A DNA stretch of 64,000 nt, taken from positions 85,458,501-85,522,500 of the forward strand of contig CM066734.1 in the NCBI GenBank assembly GCA_033961575.1. The letters run 5' to 3'. Shown one piece after another: positions 53,601-58,799 of the stretch. The position numbers were made by a program, and so were the translations under genes. Source of the DNA: Aselliscus stoliczkanus. Lineage: Eukaryota > Chordata > Mammalia > Chiroptera > Hipposideridae. Every line of letters begins with the position of its first letter. Position 1 is the first letter of the stretch. The notes beneath the pieces are model-generated. The model ran no database searches and was not told where the DNA came from. It saw only the letters and a list, made by a program, of their open reading frames with translations.

Positions 53601-54150
53601 TGAATCATTTACATCTACTTCCCTCTCTTATTTATTTGGCTTTGTTTCTCTTCTTTGTAAAACATGAATCTTGTTCCAGTGCCACTTTTTTTTCTCCTTA
53701 CCAATTTGGTTTTCCCCTCCTTAGCTTCTTCTCTAGCTCAGTGAGGTTCAGTTCTCATCTTTACTCTTATAATTTTCAAAGCCATACTCTATTATTTCCA
53801 AAGCAACATAAGATGCTACATGCTATGTATAAGAAAACAGCTGTGGATGTTGGCCATAAATTGTATAACCTAATGTTAAAAGGGAAACAGTAAAAATGAA
53901 GTATGTTATGGAATGTGAGTGGTTGTTCCATAAAAAGCTCTTTTTATTCAACTTCTTATTTAATATCTCAACTGGTGATTCATGTTATTGATCTTGTGGA
54001 TCATATATCATGCTTAGAATGACATGGCACTGGGGTATAATCCACAAATGACTGGCAAGTAGAATAACATATAATACAGGTATATAGTTACCTTGTAATA
54101 AATGTCCTTTCGTTGACAAAGATCCAAGAAGACCACTGGTCAGCCATCAT
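15520..54150 (-). CDS. RASSF6: RASSF6, Ras association domain family member 6 (whole spliced gene, 11 coding exons)
   Basis: Joining the exons listed separately (54150-54092, 37052-36974, 32939-32800, 27770-27673, 27165-27147, 26301-26136, 21887-21786, 21482-21431, 16016-15898, 15794-15697, 15595-15520) gives 1008 nt, 335 residues and a TAG stop. All introns are GT-AG and every phase fits. Recognisable blocks are [33 protein letters not shown] and [12 protein letters not shown], which match RASSF6 and more loosely RASSF2/4. The RA domain spans about residues 184-273 and the SARAH coiled coil about 275-322. From family knowledge, RASSF6 is a cytoplasmic adaptor that binds activated Ras-like GTPases through RA and MST1/2 kinases through SARAH, acting in Hippo signalling and apoptosis. 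No disabling mutation is seen. An extra upstream coding exon, as in the longer human isoform, was not found in the window. Confidence 0.95.
15697..15794 (-). CDS. RASSF6: RASSF6 coding exon 10 (SARAH domain)
   Basis: This 98-nt exon encodes [20 protein letters not shown] and [12 protein letters not shown] (residues 279-310) plus AA of Lys311. It has a GTAAGT donor, and its acceptor is CAG directly behind a 15-T run. [20 protein letters not shown] is the start of the SARAH helix, the segment known in this family to dimerise with MST kinase SARAH helices. The intron before it is 103 bp and the one after it 101 bp. Confidence 0.94.
15898..16016 (-). CDS. RASSF6: RASSF6 coding exon 9 (RA domain, end)
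   Basis: This 119-nt exon has acceptor TTTGCAG and donor GTATGG. The first two bases complete Glu239, followed by [20 protein letters not shown] and [19 protein letters not shown] (residues 240-278). LK-TDIPLL-RLLQGP and the IFLMDK strand are diagnostic of the RASSF2/4/6 RA domain. It ends in phase 0. A second in-frame AG lies three bases into the exon (CAGAGCAG), but the phase of exon 8 supports the first. Confidence 0.93.
16150..16405 (-). mobile_element. LINE-1 3' end fragment
   Basis: The plus strand has AATATAGCTACCATACATTA, GTCAGATGTACACCATAGTT and TACCTATGTTGTACATTATA, the reverse complement of an L1 3' UTR. It abuts a second, similar fragment at 16406. Confidence 0.7.
16406..17375 (-). 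mobile_element. LINE-1 3' UTR and ORF2 fragments
   Basis: The plus strand reads CAATTACAGTTGACATTCAA at the 3' tip and CACTCAGCACAACACCCTCC, CAATATTCCACTGTATATAT and TTGTAAACAATGTTGCAGTG further in. These are typical reverse-complement L1 3' sequence; a further L1-like piece at 17225-17375 follows a junction near 17215. Confidence 0.8.
17376..18540. repeat. GC-richer block, probably LINE-1 UTR-derived
   Basis: This block is clearly less AT-rich than its surroundings. Phrases such as GTTGTGGGGGCCCCTTTTTC, GATATCTCTCCCGGTTCTGA and AATTTAGTTGTAATTTTAAT recall an L1-associated UTR segment seen in laurasiatherian genomes. The overlapping ORFs here on both strands are probably non-coding. Assignment is from memory and not delimited. 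Confidence 0.45.
18745..18840 (+). mobile_element. MER5A-like hAT fragment (3' part)
   Basis: TCTCCAGGTAATTCTGAAGT and CACTACAGTTTGAGAAACAC match the 3' half of MER5A, whose end reads TTTGAGAACCACTG. Confidence 0.65.
19396..19421. repeat. (GT)n(AT)n microsatellite
   Basis: Five GT units then nine TA units; a short CA run (19486-19498) follows about 70 bp later. Confidence 0.9.
19510..20400 (-). mobile_element. L1M-type LINE-1 3' region
   Basis: The plus strand reads AGAAAGTAAAAATCACCTAG, later ATAAACAGCCTTGCACATAA, CACCAGTGGGATTCTAGGAT and ACATTTTGCCAATATGATAA, matching the reverse complement of an old L1 3' half. It is heavily diverged. Confidence 0.65.
21431..21482 (-). CDS. RASSF6: RASSF6 coding exon 8 (RA domain, middle)
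   Basis: This 52-nt exon has acceptor CTGACAG and donor GTAAGC. It encodes [17 protein letters not shown] (residues 222-238) and leaves G for Glu239. The ENS-x-x-DFALY-motif is the conserved central RA strand of RASSF2/4/6. The intron separating it from exon 7 is only 303 bp. Confidence 0.92.
21786..21887 (-). CDS. RASSF6: RASSF6 coding exon 7 (RA domain, first half)
   Basis: This 102-nt exon has phase 0 at both ends, a 13-T tract plus TAG as acceptor and a GTAATC donor. It encodes [20 protein letters not shown] and [14 protein letters not shown], residues 188-221. This matches the first beta strands and helix of the RA (ubiquitin-like) fold of RASSF proteins, where the KVRINS strand and [10 protein letters not shown] helix contribute to the Ras-binding surface. 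Confidence 0.92.
23348..23460. repeat. Compound (TA)n(TATC)n microsatellite
   Basis: Interrupted TA arrays with two TATATGCATATATATTT-type units are followed by twelve uninterrupted CTAT tetramers (23411-23460). Long pure tetranucleotide arrays like this are usually polymorphic. Confidence 0.96.
24270..24500. repeat. L2/MIR-type ancient repeat
   Basis: TTTTGTGCCAGCCACTGTGC, TTTATTTAATCCCATCAATA and the end CCATTTAACCACTATGCTAC match the L2/MIR tail, whose consensus ends in a tRNA-like TTAACCACTATGCTA. Confidence 0.65.
24575..24693 (-). mobile_element. tRNA-derived SINE, head-only subfamily B
   Basis: The reverse complement begins AGGGCCGGCTGAGTGGTGTG and contains GTGGTTAAGCGTTGGC and GTTCGGGTCCCACATATGAG, ending at the ACTGCCC motif and a pyrimidine-interrupted tail. 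Short imperfect duplications ACAGCTTTCTT / ACAGCCTTCTT flank it. Confidence 0.85.
25250..25484. mobile_element. Tc1/mariner-like non-autonomous element
   Basis: The ends read CTGGGTTTCCCACAGAAATG on the left and, inverted, CAGAGGGTGCAAAAGAAAAG on the right, flanked by TA at 25248-25249 and 25485-25486. Its right 110 bp (CTTGTAATTGCAGAAGTCAA onwards) is nearly the same as in the element at 38416-38605, so both are one family. The left TIR is much more diverged than the right. Confidence 0.75.
25765..26030 (+). repeat. MIR SINE
   Basis: GGGTTCTGGAGTCAGACAAA, GTGTGACCTAACACAAATTG, CTTAACCTCTGTGAACTGCA and a final CCCAATAAATATTAG follow the MIR layout. Confidence 0.8.
26136..26301 (-). CDS. RASSF6: RASSF6 coding exon 6, upstream of and entering the RA domain
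   Basis: This 166-nt exon has donor GTGAGT and a tandem acceptor CACAG|CAG|CAC. It encodes [40 protein letters not shown] and [15 protein letters not shown] (residues 133-187). The basic linker [15 protein letters not shown] and the [12 protein letters not shown] motif are hallmarks of RASSF2/4/6; the latter leads into the RA domain. Using the second AG (start at 26298) would remove one Ser without shifting the frame. Confidence 0.93.
27147..27165 (-). CDS. RASSF6: RASSF6 19-nt microexon (coding exon 5)
   Basis: Phase logic demands a 3n+1 exon between the exons at 27673 and 26301. The only candidate I found is a 19-nt segment reading AAATCTACTTGAACATCAG on the minus strand, followed by a perfect GTGAGT donor and preceded by a long T tract and AAGAGAG. 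Spliced in, it yields E-IYLNI-S (residues 126-132), giving QEEIYLNISSTLKP. This has the same length as the human stretch QEDYLSYHSNTLKP recalled from memory. Only the last of three consecutive AGs (exon lengths 23, 21 or 19) keeps the frame. Sequence similarity to human is partial, so cDNA support would be desirable. Confidence 0.68.
27673..27770 (-). CDS. RASSF6: RASSF6 coding exon 4
   Basis: This 98-nt exon lies between a TTTTCAG acceptor and a GTCAGT donor. The first base A completes Gly93 (GG|A), then it reads [20 protein letters not shown] and [12 protein letters not shown] (residues 94-125), leaving G. The [10 protein letters not shown] motif is specific to RASSF6 as far as I recall. 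It ends in phase 1 while exon 26301-26136 starts in phase 2, so an intervening exon with length 3n+1 is required; this is the microexon at 27165-27147. Confidence 0.93.
28395..28575 (+). repeat. MIR SINE fragment
   Basis: CTTAGACAAGTTACTTATCT, TATCTTAAAATGGAGATAAT and AACAGTGCCCAACATATAGT then AAGCACTCAACATGTG match the 3' two thirds of MIR. Confidence 0.75.
29866..29912. repeat. (GT)n(CG)n(CA)n alternating purine-pyrimidine tract
   Basis: Forty-seven bases alternate strictly between purine and pyrimidine, with a CG-rich centre (GCGCGTGCGCGCGC) between GT and CA arms. The arms are also partly self-complementary. Confidence 0.95.
30587..30636. repeat. (GT)n microsatellite
   Basis: About 24 GT units with one C interruption (TCTG at 30602-30605). 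Confidence 0.96.
31465..31740 (-). repeat. L2 fragment
   Basis: TGTGCCAAGCACACTGCTGG, ATGCTCCTTACCCTTGGGGA and GCTTGCAGGCTAG on the plus strand are the reverse complement of the L2 3' end, followed by the expected upstream segment. Confidence 0.7.
32535..32730 (+). repeat. MIR SINE fragment
   Basis: AAGAGCACAGGCTCTGGGCC, AATTACCTAACCTTTCAGAG and TACTTCATATAGTTACTGGG fit MIR; the 3' end is eroded. Confidence 0.65.
32800..32939 (-). CDS. RASSF6: RASSF6 coding exon 3
   Basis: This 140-nt exon has acceptor TCTAG and donor GTAATT. It starts in phase 0 and encodes [20 protein letters not shown], then [20 protein letters not shown] and PDVFSK (residues 47-92), leaving GG for Gly93. The [18 protein letters not shown] stretch is a strongly conserved motif shared with RASSF2 (IVEGLLNISWGLRRPI, from memory), which fixes the family assignment. 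No stop occurs in frame. Confidence 0.93.
33780..33975 (+). repeat. MIR SINE
   Basis: CAGACTCTGGAATCAGACAG, TTTGAACTCTGGCTCTGCCA and CTAGCTGTGTGACCTTGGAC are near-consensus MIR core, followed by the expected 3' region. Confidence 0.88.
34690..35465 (+). repeat. L2 fragment
   Basis: GCATTAGCAAATCCTATTAG, AGGCTTCCCATCTCATTCCA, then CTAGAATGTAAGCAACATGA and GACAATAAATATTTGC at the 3' tip follow L2 in order over nearly 800 bp. Confidence 0.8.
36256..36404. repeat. (GGAA)n/(GGGA)n polypurine array
   Basis: AAAG-type units pass into about fourteen GGAA units, then GGGA units including GGGAGGGAGGGAGGG at 36360-36374. The tract is 140 bp of pure purine on the plus strand, inside RASSF6 intron 2. 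Confidence 0.96.
36974..37052 (-). CDS. RASSF6: RASSF6 coding exon 2
   Basis: This 79-nt exon has acceptor TTTTTTTTAG and a strong GTAAGT donor. Its first base completes Arg20 and the rest encodes [17 protein letters not shown] followed by EHLHIVYGQ, residues 21-46. The block LLKTYNIFY is characteristic of the RASSF2/4/6 group. It ends in phase 0, matching the phase-0 start of the next exon. It follows the largest intron (17,039 bp). Confidence 0.9.
37450..38330 (+). repeat. L2 fragment
   Basis: AACCTGTATTATTGCAACAG, CTTAGGGTCTTTATACTTGC, TGATCCCTCTGGCCAGAATG and a 3' end with GTAGTGCCATGAGAATAGGT and GAACTCAACAAATAGTGG follow the L2 order. Confidence 0.78.
38416..38605. mobile_element. Tc1/mariner-like fold-back element with about 50-bp TIRs
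   Basis: The left end GGGTGCCAAAAAAATGTATA continues to AAGGAAAAAACTGTATTAAA. The inverted right end is GGTGCCAAAAAATGTATACA continuing to the same AAGGAAAAAACTGTATTAAA, giving almost perfect 50-bp arms around about 80 bp. It is embedded between a CA array (38391-38415) and a GT array (38606-38642). Confidence 0.82.
38735..38875 (+). repeat. L2 3' end
   Basis: CTAGCTCCATGAGGGCAGGA, TTTATTCATTGCTGTCTTCT and TTCAATAAATACTTATTGAA are a near-consensus L2 3' end. Confidence 0.8.
39530..39720 (+). mobile_element. hAT-like non-autonomous DNA transposon fragment
   Basis: AAACAAAGTTTTACTGGAAT, ATAGCCCACAAAGCCTAAAA and ATCTGGTTCTTTATAGAGAA, ending GTCGGCCAACC, match the same repeat family as 6135-6275 and include more of its 3' half. 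Confidence 0.6.
39940..40160 (+). mobile_element. LINE-1 3' end fragment
   Basis: GGGGATGTAAAGTACAGCAC, GGGAATATAGTCAATAATAT, TGTTGTACACTGGAAACTAA and an A-rich tail (to about 40160) are a plus-oriented L1 3' UTR. Confidence 0.8.
40766..40926 (+). mobile_element. 5'-truncated LINE-1 insertion with 16-bp target-site duplication
   Basis: The L1 3' end carries TTGCACACTTGAAACCTGTG and CATTGTCACCCCAATAAACT. It is flanked by perfect 16-bp repeats AGAGAAAGACATGATA at 40750-40765 and 40927-40942, so the complete insertion, only about 160 bp, is delimited. Confidence 0.88.
44709..44890 (+). mobile_element. MER5A (hAT-Charlie MITE)
   Basis: CAGTGGTTCAGGAGCGAGAA, TCAGAATTACCTGAAGGGCT, GATTGAGTAAGGCTGGGGTG and CCAGGGGCCACACTTTGAAA follow the MER5A consensus almost end to end. 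Confidence 0.85.
45108..45605 (-). mobile_element. MLT1-type ERVL-MaLR solo LTR
   Basis: Blocks on the plus strand, in order, are CTGCTGTGAAAAATTACTAC, CTTCTGAAGTTTCTAGGGGA, CTTCAAAGCCAGCCATGGCC, TAATTTCCCTATTTCAAATC, TTCACAGGTTCAGGGAATGA and GGGAGGCCATTATTCTGCCT. They match a reverse-complement MLT1-type LTR across about 500 bp. No internal retroviral sequence follows. Confidence 0.7.
45740..46300 (-). repeat. L2 fragment
   Basis: TTATTGAGGAATTACTATGT, GATGCTGGGGGTACTGCAAT and, further on, AACTTCTGGCTGCTGGGGGA are the reverse complement of L2; the order is preserved with gaps. Confidence 0.65.
46990..47425 (+). repeat. L2 fragment
   Basis: CCCATGGCTCTTGGGATAAA, TCCTTCTGGCCATGAGGATT and GAATGCTCTCCCACTCCCAC resemble the L2 3' half. 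The ORF at 47064-47309 within it is not conserved coding sequence. Confidence 0.6.
47435..47590 (+). mobile_element. MER5A-like hAT fragment
   Basis: The start TGTGGTTCTCAAAGTGGGGT and later TTTAACAAGCTCTGCAGGTG match MER5A; the centre is diverged and the 3' end missing. Confidence 0.65.
49452..49600 (+). mobile_element. MER5A-like hAT fragment
   Basis: AGCAGTGGTTCTTAGGGGTC, ATGCATCAGAATCACCTAAT and CAGAATTTGCATTTTTAACA follow MER5A, with an internal deletion. Confidence 0.75.
50440..50845 (+). mobile_element. L1M-type ORF2 end / 3' UTR fragment
   Basis: GATCCAGTAATTCTACTTCT, then ATTGAATGCTACAATGTCAT and ATGGTAAGTGAAAATATTTG follow the order of an old L1 3' region in sense. No reading frame survives. 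Confidence 0.6.
51502..51648 (-). mobile_element. 5'-truncated LINE-1 insertion with target-site duplication
   Basis: The plus strand reads AAATTTATTGAGATGACATT, GGTTTCAAGTGTGCAATTCT and TTCACCACCCAGAGTCAGTT, the reverse complement of the 40.8-kb element. It is flanked by GTACTTAATAT at 51491-51501 and 51649-51659. Confidence 0.85.
51690..52708 (+). repeat. L2, 5' piece of a copy split by a Tigger-like element
   Basis: TCACCCTGGATTACTCTCTC, CTTCAAAATATATCCAGAAT and CTGCCTCAGGGCTGTAAACT follow L2 closely. The sequence stops at the TA at 52709-52710 and resumes after the transposon at 53353. Confidence 0.82.
52711..53350. mobile_element. Tigger/pogo-type non-autonomous DNA transposon with TIRs
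   Basis: The left terminus AAGTAGTCCCCCCTTATCTG mirrors the right terminus, whose reverse complement is CAGTAGTCCCCCCTTATCCA. The element is flanked by TA at 52709-52710 and 53351-53352, as expected for Tc1/mariner-superfamily insertion. Internal GGTGGATGCTTGAAACTGTG and TACTGAACCGTATATATGCT are typical of the mammalian Tigger/MER2 group. No transposase ORF remains in its 640 bp. Confidence 0.9.
53353..53480 (+). repeat. L2, 3' piece of the split copy
   Basis: CAACCCCATGAGGGTAGCGG, TTGGTTCATTGCTGAATGCT and the tail GAGTAATGAATAAATGAATC complete the L2 that ended at 52708. Confidence 0.8.
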
Positions 54151-54190
54151 AGTTATCTTTACTCTCTTTTTGAGATCATCTGAGGATACC
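54092..54190 (-). CDS. RASSF6: RASSF6 exon with the N-terminal start (coding from 54150)
   Basis: The minus-strand exon is preceded by a TTTTAG acceptor at 54193-54191 and followed by a GTAACT donor. It reads [13 protein letters not shown], then [19 protein letters not shown], ending with two bases (AG) of an Arg codon completed in the next exon. Translation is proposed to start at the first of two adjacent ATGs (54150-54148). The reading frame stays open to the acceptor with phase 2, so a longer isoform starting in an upstream exon is possible. In human, as I recall it, the residue two before this MM pair is also Met and serves as the 337-aa start; here that codon is ATA (Ile). Coding length from the ATG is 59 nt, residues 1-19 plus part of 20. 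Confidence 0.88.
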
Positions 54191-54374
54191 CTAAAACATT
54201 AGAATACTATTAATAGCATGTTCCTGTGATACATTCATAAATTAGTTCCTGACTGAAATTGAATTTTTTAGTGTGTGAAAGTATTTGGGGAGAGTTTTTA
54301 AGTAGTGTTTCATGTATTGGCATGAGGGTTGGGTTGGGGAGGGAAGGAAAGAGAAGCTATTCTATTTTTTTTTC

Positions 54375-54545
54375 CATGTGCCTGCTTTGAATCTTACACT
54401 CTGTATGTGAGCCATTTTATAGACCTTATCTCATTTAATCCTCAGACTATCCCAGTAAGGTACGGGTATTATTACCTCCATTTCAAGTACTTAGTAAATA
54501 GTGGAACAGAAAATTTGAAGCAAGGCCTGAATGTCTTCAAGGCCT
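54375..54545 (+). repeat. L2/MIR-type ancient repeat
   Basis: TTTTATAGACCTTATCTCAT, TTAATCCTCAGACTATCCCA and GTAAGGTACGGGTATTATTA are typical of the ancient L2/MIR tail. The 144-codon ORF overlapping it (54329-54763) is therefore rejected as a gene. Confidence 0.7.
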
Positions 54546-54736
54546 CTACATTTTTCTTTCCACCAATGTTGTTTTTCCAGTTTGGAAAAGGTTATACAGA
54601 ATATTTTTTTTTTAATTTCTATAATTTGGTCCATTCTAAGATTCTATTCAGGGATTTTTTTCTATGTCTAAGGGAACTAATATTGAGGATAAGTGAGATG
54701 GTCTCCAGGATCTTCAATTATAAGAAAATAAGCTTA

Positions 54737-55157
54737 GGGCCGGCCGAGTGGCGCATTGGTTAAGCGCTGGTTTTGGGATGCCAGCGGCCCCGGTTCGGAT
54801 CCCACATAAGGGCCAGTGACACTGCCCTCTACAGCTAACAACAGCTCCACCTGGAGCTGGGCTGTGCGAGCCCCGGTGATGGTGTGGGCTGCAGCTCCTG
54901 CTGCAGTGGGCTGCCATAGGCTACAGTGAGTGGCCCGCAGTCAGCGTGAGCGGCTGGCAGCCAAGTGTGAGCTGCCAATAGCCGCGGTGAGCGACATCCA
55001 GAGGCCAACGACCGATCTGCCTCATCTGGGAAGAGCGCAATGACGATACCAACATGGGCCAGTGAAGCAACGTCCTCCACAACTAGACTGAAGAACAAAA
55101 AGATAGCAACTTGTCTGTTCCCCTTCCCCGATTCCCCAACGCTGTTCCCCAATAAAA

Positions 55158-55184
<27 letters not shown>
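54737..55184 (+). mobile_element. Full-length long tRNA-derived SINE (subfamily C), about 450 bp
   Basis: The head GGGCCGGCCGAGTGGCGCAT, A box TTGGTTAAGCGCTGG and B box GGTTCGGATCCC are followed by a long GC-rich body. The 3' end is GTTCCCCAATAAAATCTTT plus 27 A. The 12-bp duplication AAAATAAGCTTA lies at 54725-54736 and 55185-55196. The intact promoter boxes, AATAAA and long pure A tail suggest a young copy. Confidence 0.93.
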
Positions 55185-55188
<4 letters not shown>

Positions 55189-56143
55189 TAAGCTTAGAAT
55201 TCAGAGTTTTAACTATAACTCACTTTGAGTGAGTTTCTTAATGGCATCCTCTAAACTTCTTTTTCATGACTATTCATAAGATAGTTTGTTTTGGGAACAA
55301 GTGATAATGTGTTGTTTTCTTTGTCCTCCTACCCCAACCCAACCCATATAAGTTTTAAGATGTTTAGATGTTCCCCTCTGTTCTTATTACTCAATATGGC
55401 TTTTGAGAAAAATCCATTTGATCTCTTTTGATATCATCTTCCATCTTAAATTGAAAATTATATTCTTCATATAAATTAGGGAAATAGTAGTATGGAAGAG
55501 GAACATATAATTTTGACAATCTTTAAAAAATGATGATAAAGAGGATGTATGAAGAAATATTAGATAAGCCACAAATATATACCTTGACATATGACCTTTC
55601 CCTTGGTAATCAATTTGAAAGACTGACAACTGCAGGATAAAGGGACAGAGAGAGAGAGAGAAAGGCAGACAGGGGCGAAGCACTATTTCTATGAAAGTAC
55701 AATTGAAACCACAGTGTTGGCCTATAGTAAATGCTAATGATTTGAAAATTTGTAAGTGAAATCCTGGATCAAAGTTATGCTGATAATCACTCTAGAGTTG
55801 ACGGTTGTATTAACTATGCTCTTGGTAATGAATGTATCCAGTACAATTAGGCATAACTCCTATTATAAATAATCCTATTTCTGAATTTTTAGTATTTGAT
55901 TTGGAACACACGTTCAGACTTTTTTTTCATTTTTCAACTTATTCACACTTCTGATGCTACCAGATTTTAGTGATTTAAAAGTTATCCTCCTGTTCCATCT
56001 CTCTATAAATGCACAGATGTGCTTGGGATATTTGAAGCCGCTCTTTGCTGCTGCAGAGCTTACTTTTTTATTGAGAAGTATAAAAAGAACAAAAGAGAAG
56101 CCACATGAGGAATTCTGCCTGGCTGGAATAATGTTTCTGAAGC

Positions 56144-56242
56144 CTTGCTGTTTTTACATTTTATAGTGAAATTTCCAGAAATGTATGAAAAAAAGTTTAG
56201 ATGTCTTGCTGTTATTACATTTTAAAGTAAAATTTCCAGAGA
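56144..56242 (+). repeat. Two-copy tandem repeat with a 61-bp period
   Basis: CTTGCTGTTTTTACATTTTA... at 56144-56181 recurs as CTTGCTGTTATTACATTTTA... at 56205-56242, with about three mismatches in 38 bases. Confidence 0.85.
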
Positions 56243-57077
56243 CTAGTGGGGAAAAAAAAATCCAGTCAGTTTTAAACATCTGCTTACTTAGCAGCTCAGT
56301 GTTACTTTCTTTAAGAAGATATTAAATTCTCAAAGGCCTCTATGACCTAAAAAAGAGGCATTTTGCAATCACTGAAATTTTTATGGCAACATGGGAATAC
56401 AAGATAGCTAAAGTAGAGAAGAGATCCTAGGGCAATGTTTGGAGGTATGAAGAAAGAGGAAACTGTACTATGTAAGAGAAAAACTACAGAATCAGTAGCC
56501 CAAGGCAAGGAAAGATGGGCCAATGTGGGTAGTCTGTTTGGGAGTATTTCTAGAAAGAATTTTCTCCTGTATGATTCTGTGCGAGGAAACATATTCCTTG
56601 TATTACAGAAACTCAATCCAAACTGGCTGAACTCTGCCCAGTCCTGCAAACACAATTTTAAGTTTCCAGGCAACTGAAATCAGGCTTGGACATGCAGGGT
56701 TGATTAAGTGTGACATAACATCATTTAAGTCTCCTTCAGGCTCTGGAACCTGTGGTCAGACATGAATAATATCTTCCTTTATGTCTTCATATAAATGGCA
56801 TTAAGGTATAACCAGAGATTTAAAATATCATAATTTCTAGTTATTCCATTTTGCAGACATCAAATATTTAATTACCATTGCTTCAAACCTATGCAGTCAT
56901 AAGGAATATAACCAAAATAAAAGGGTAGGCTGGAGAAAAAGATCAATTATTTTATTTGAAAAAAGAACAAGAGGGATTTCCTCTTTTCCTTTCTGAATCA
57001 GACTATTTTGGTTGAGGTAAGGTGTGTGGAAGGCATTTCATGTAATTTTCCTCTGGGAGAATCCCAGTCCAGAAAAT

Positions 57078-57078
57078 G

Positions 57079-57142
<64 letters not shown>
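57078..57142. repeat. (GA)n microsatellite
   Basis: About 30 GA units with one AAAG interruption near the start. The ORFs across it (57008-57208 plus, 57038-57247 minus) are repeat artefacts. Confidence 0.96.
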
Positions 57143-57152
<10 letters not shown>

Positions 57153-57675
57153 CTAGCCTTACAAAATTCCTGATGCATAATTTTCCTCATAGCCCATTGT
57201 TGGTTTGAAATTATATAGCCTATTTGAAGGCTATGAGCATATCTCATCAGGCATATGTAAGAGTCTCTAAGCTGAATGCTTGACTAAAGTTTCCTTTTAT
57301 GCTTTTACCATTATGACTTCACATTATCTTGTCCACAAACTTTTCTGGGATCTCATTCTTAGAGATATAAGAATCCAATATAGCACAGGTCCCTTAACCT
57401 GACATTCAGGCATTCTGCAATTCCACCCAAACCTACTTTTTCAAACTCAAAATTAAAGTTTTCTTTAACACCAGACCTTCTAGTCTATTGGAATCTCATA
57501 CCATCAAGCCTCTTCTCACCAGTTTTCTCACATAAGAGGGCCCTTGTCACTGCAGGTCTGGGTTTCTGCTTCGCTCCAGTCCCTGCTCAAATGGGACCTT
57601 ATTAAATCTCCCATAGCCTATTATCTACACTGTTGTGATGCCATTTTCTGCATTCCACCTTGAATTGGTATTATT

Positions 57676-58078
57676 TTTTTTTTTAAAGATTTTATTGGGG
57701 AATTGGAGGAGGGGAACAGACAAGTTTCTGTCTTTTTTGTTCTTCAGTCTAGTTGCGGGGGATGTTGCTTCACTGGCCCATGTTGGTATCGTCTTTGTGC
57801 TCTTCCCAGATGAGGCAGATCGGTTGCCGGCCTCTGGATGTCGCTCACCACGGCTATTGGCAGCTCACGCTGGCTGCCAGCCACTCACTGTAGCCTATGG
57901 CAGCCCACTGCAGCAGGGGCTGCAGCCTACATCATCGCCAGGGCTCGCACAGCCCAGCTCCAGGTGGAGCTGTTGTTAGCTGTAGAGGGCAGTGTCACTG
58001 GCCCTCATACGTGGGATCCGAACCGGGGCTGCTGGCATCCCAAAACCAGCTCTTAACCAATGCGCCACTCGGCCGGCC
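57676..58078 (-). mobile_element. Full-length long tRNA-derived SINE (subfamily C)
   Basis: This is the reverse-oriented relative of the copy at 54737. It has the same body (TGGAGCTGGGCTGTGCGAGC on the minus strand), the same head AGGCCGGCCGAGTGGCGCAT and a short A tail. A 16-bp duplication TTGAATTGGTATTATT is at 57660-57675 and 58079-58094. It has a deletion relative to the 54.7-kb copy and a shorter tail. Confidence 0.93.
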
Positions 58079-58799
58079 TTGAATTGGTATTATTGATTCA
58101 TGTCTTTTCTCCTTTCATATTCAGATCCTCTAGTTGGGAATGTCATCCTCTTTGATATCACATTATTTGGAGTAAGGAGATCTCATGGAGAGGACTCATG
58201 CTCAGCAAAATGGGCAAATTAGCTCTGTAGATCAGAAGCTACATGATCATTTTAGGCTGCTTTGGGACAGAGACACAGCATGCTCTGTGAGCCCAACAAA
58301 TTCCAGTTATTCATTCACAGGATTTAGTCTGGCTTGTTTGGTTATACTGCCCTTGCTCTTGATTCTAAAACCCAAGTATTTCCCCTAGATTTTATCATTC
58401 TAATCACCCACAAAAAGAGTTATTAATGTGCCCTAGTAAGTTCTCCAGTGGTTACCTTGCTACTCAAACACTATTCTCTCCTTCCTAGATCCAGATTATT
58501 TATCCTTTATTTCTTTAATTCACGCCCCCCTTGTACTTCTTCTCCCACATTCCAATAGTGCATTTTGTCTCTGCATTCTCTCTGCCTTTTAACAGCATTT
58601 GACAAGGTTGATTGTTCCCTCCTTTTGAAACACTTTCTTTCTCACAGCTTTTGAGACAAAGCAGCAACCACAACAACCTTGCCTTGTTTTCTTGCTGTCT
58701 CATTGACTTCAACATTTTAGCCTTCTCTACCAACTCTTCTAGATGATCACAAAATGCTTGCTTGTTCTACCCGTCTGTCTTTTGCCATCCTCTCTTCTC

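Larger units (their letters stand above)
37053..54091. other. RASSF6: RASSF6 intron 1 (largest)
   Basis: This 17-kb intron separates the start exon from exon 2. It holds several L2 fragments, three MER5A-like fragments, an MLT1-like LTR, L1 3' ends and a Tigger-like element inside an L2. Stretches 41.0-44.2, 48.6-49.4 and 49.65-50.4 kb contain nothing I can name. Confidence 0.75.

Noticed and set aside
54329..54763. 144-codon ORF on the plus strand as a gene
   Set aside because: It overlaps an L2/MIR-type repeat and the head of a SINE, has no start context or family features, and runs antisense to RASSF6.
54737..54835. Functional tRNA gene
   Set aside because: The A and B boxes are present but the cloverleaf is degraded, and the element carries a SINE body, poly(A) tail and target-site duplication.
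57635..58082. Plus-strand ORFs of 114, 72 and 61 codons
   Set aside because: They fall within the reverse-oriented long SINE; the same peptide motifs recur in the minus-strand ORFs of the SINE at 54.7 kb.
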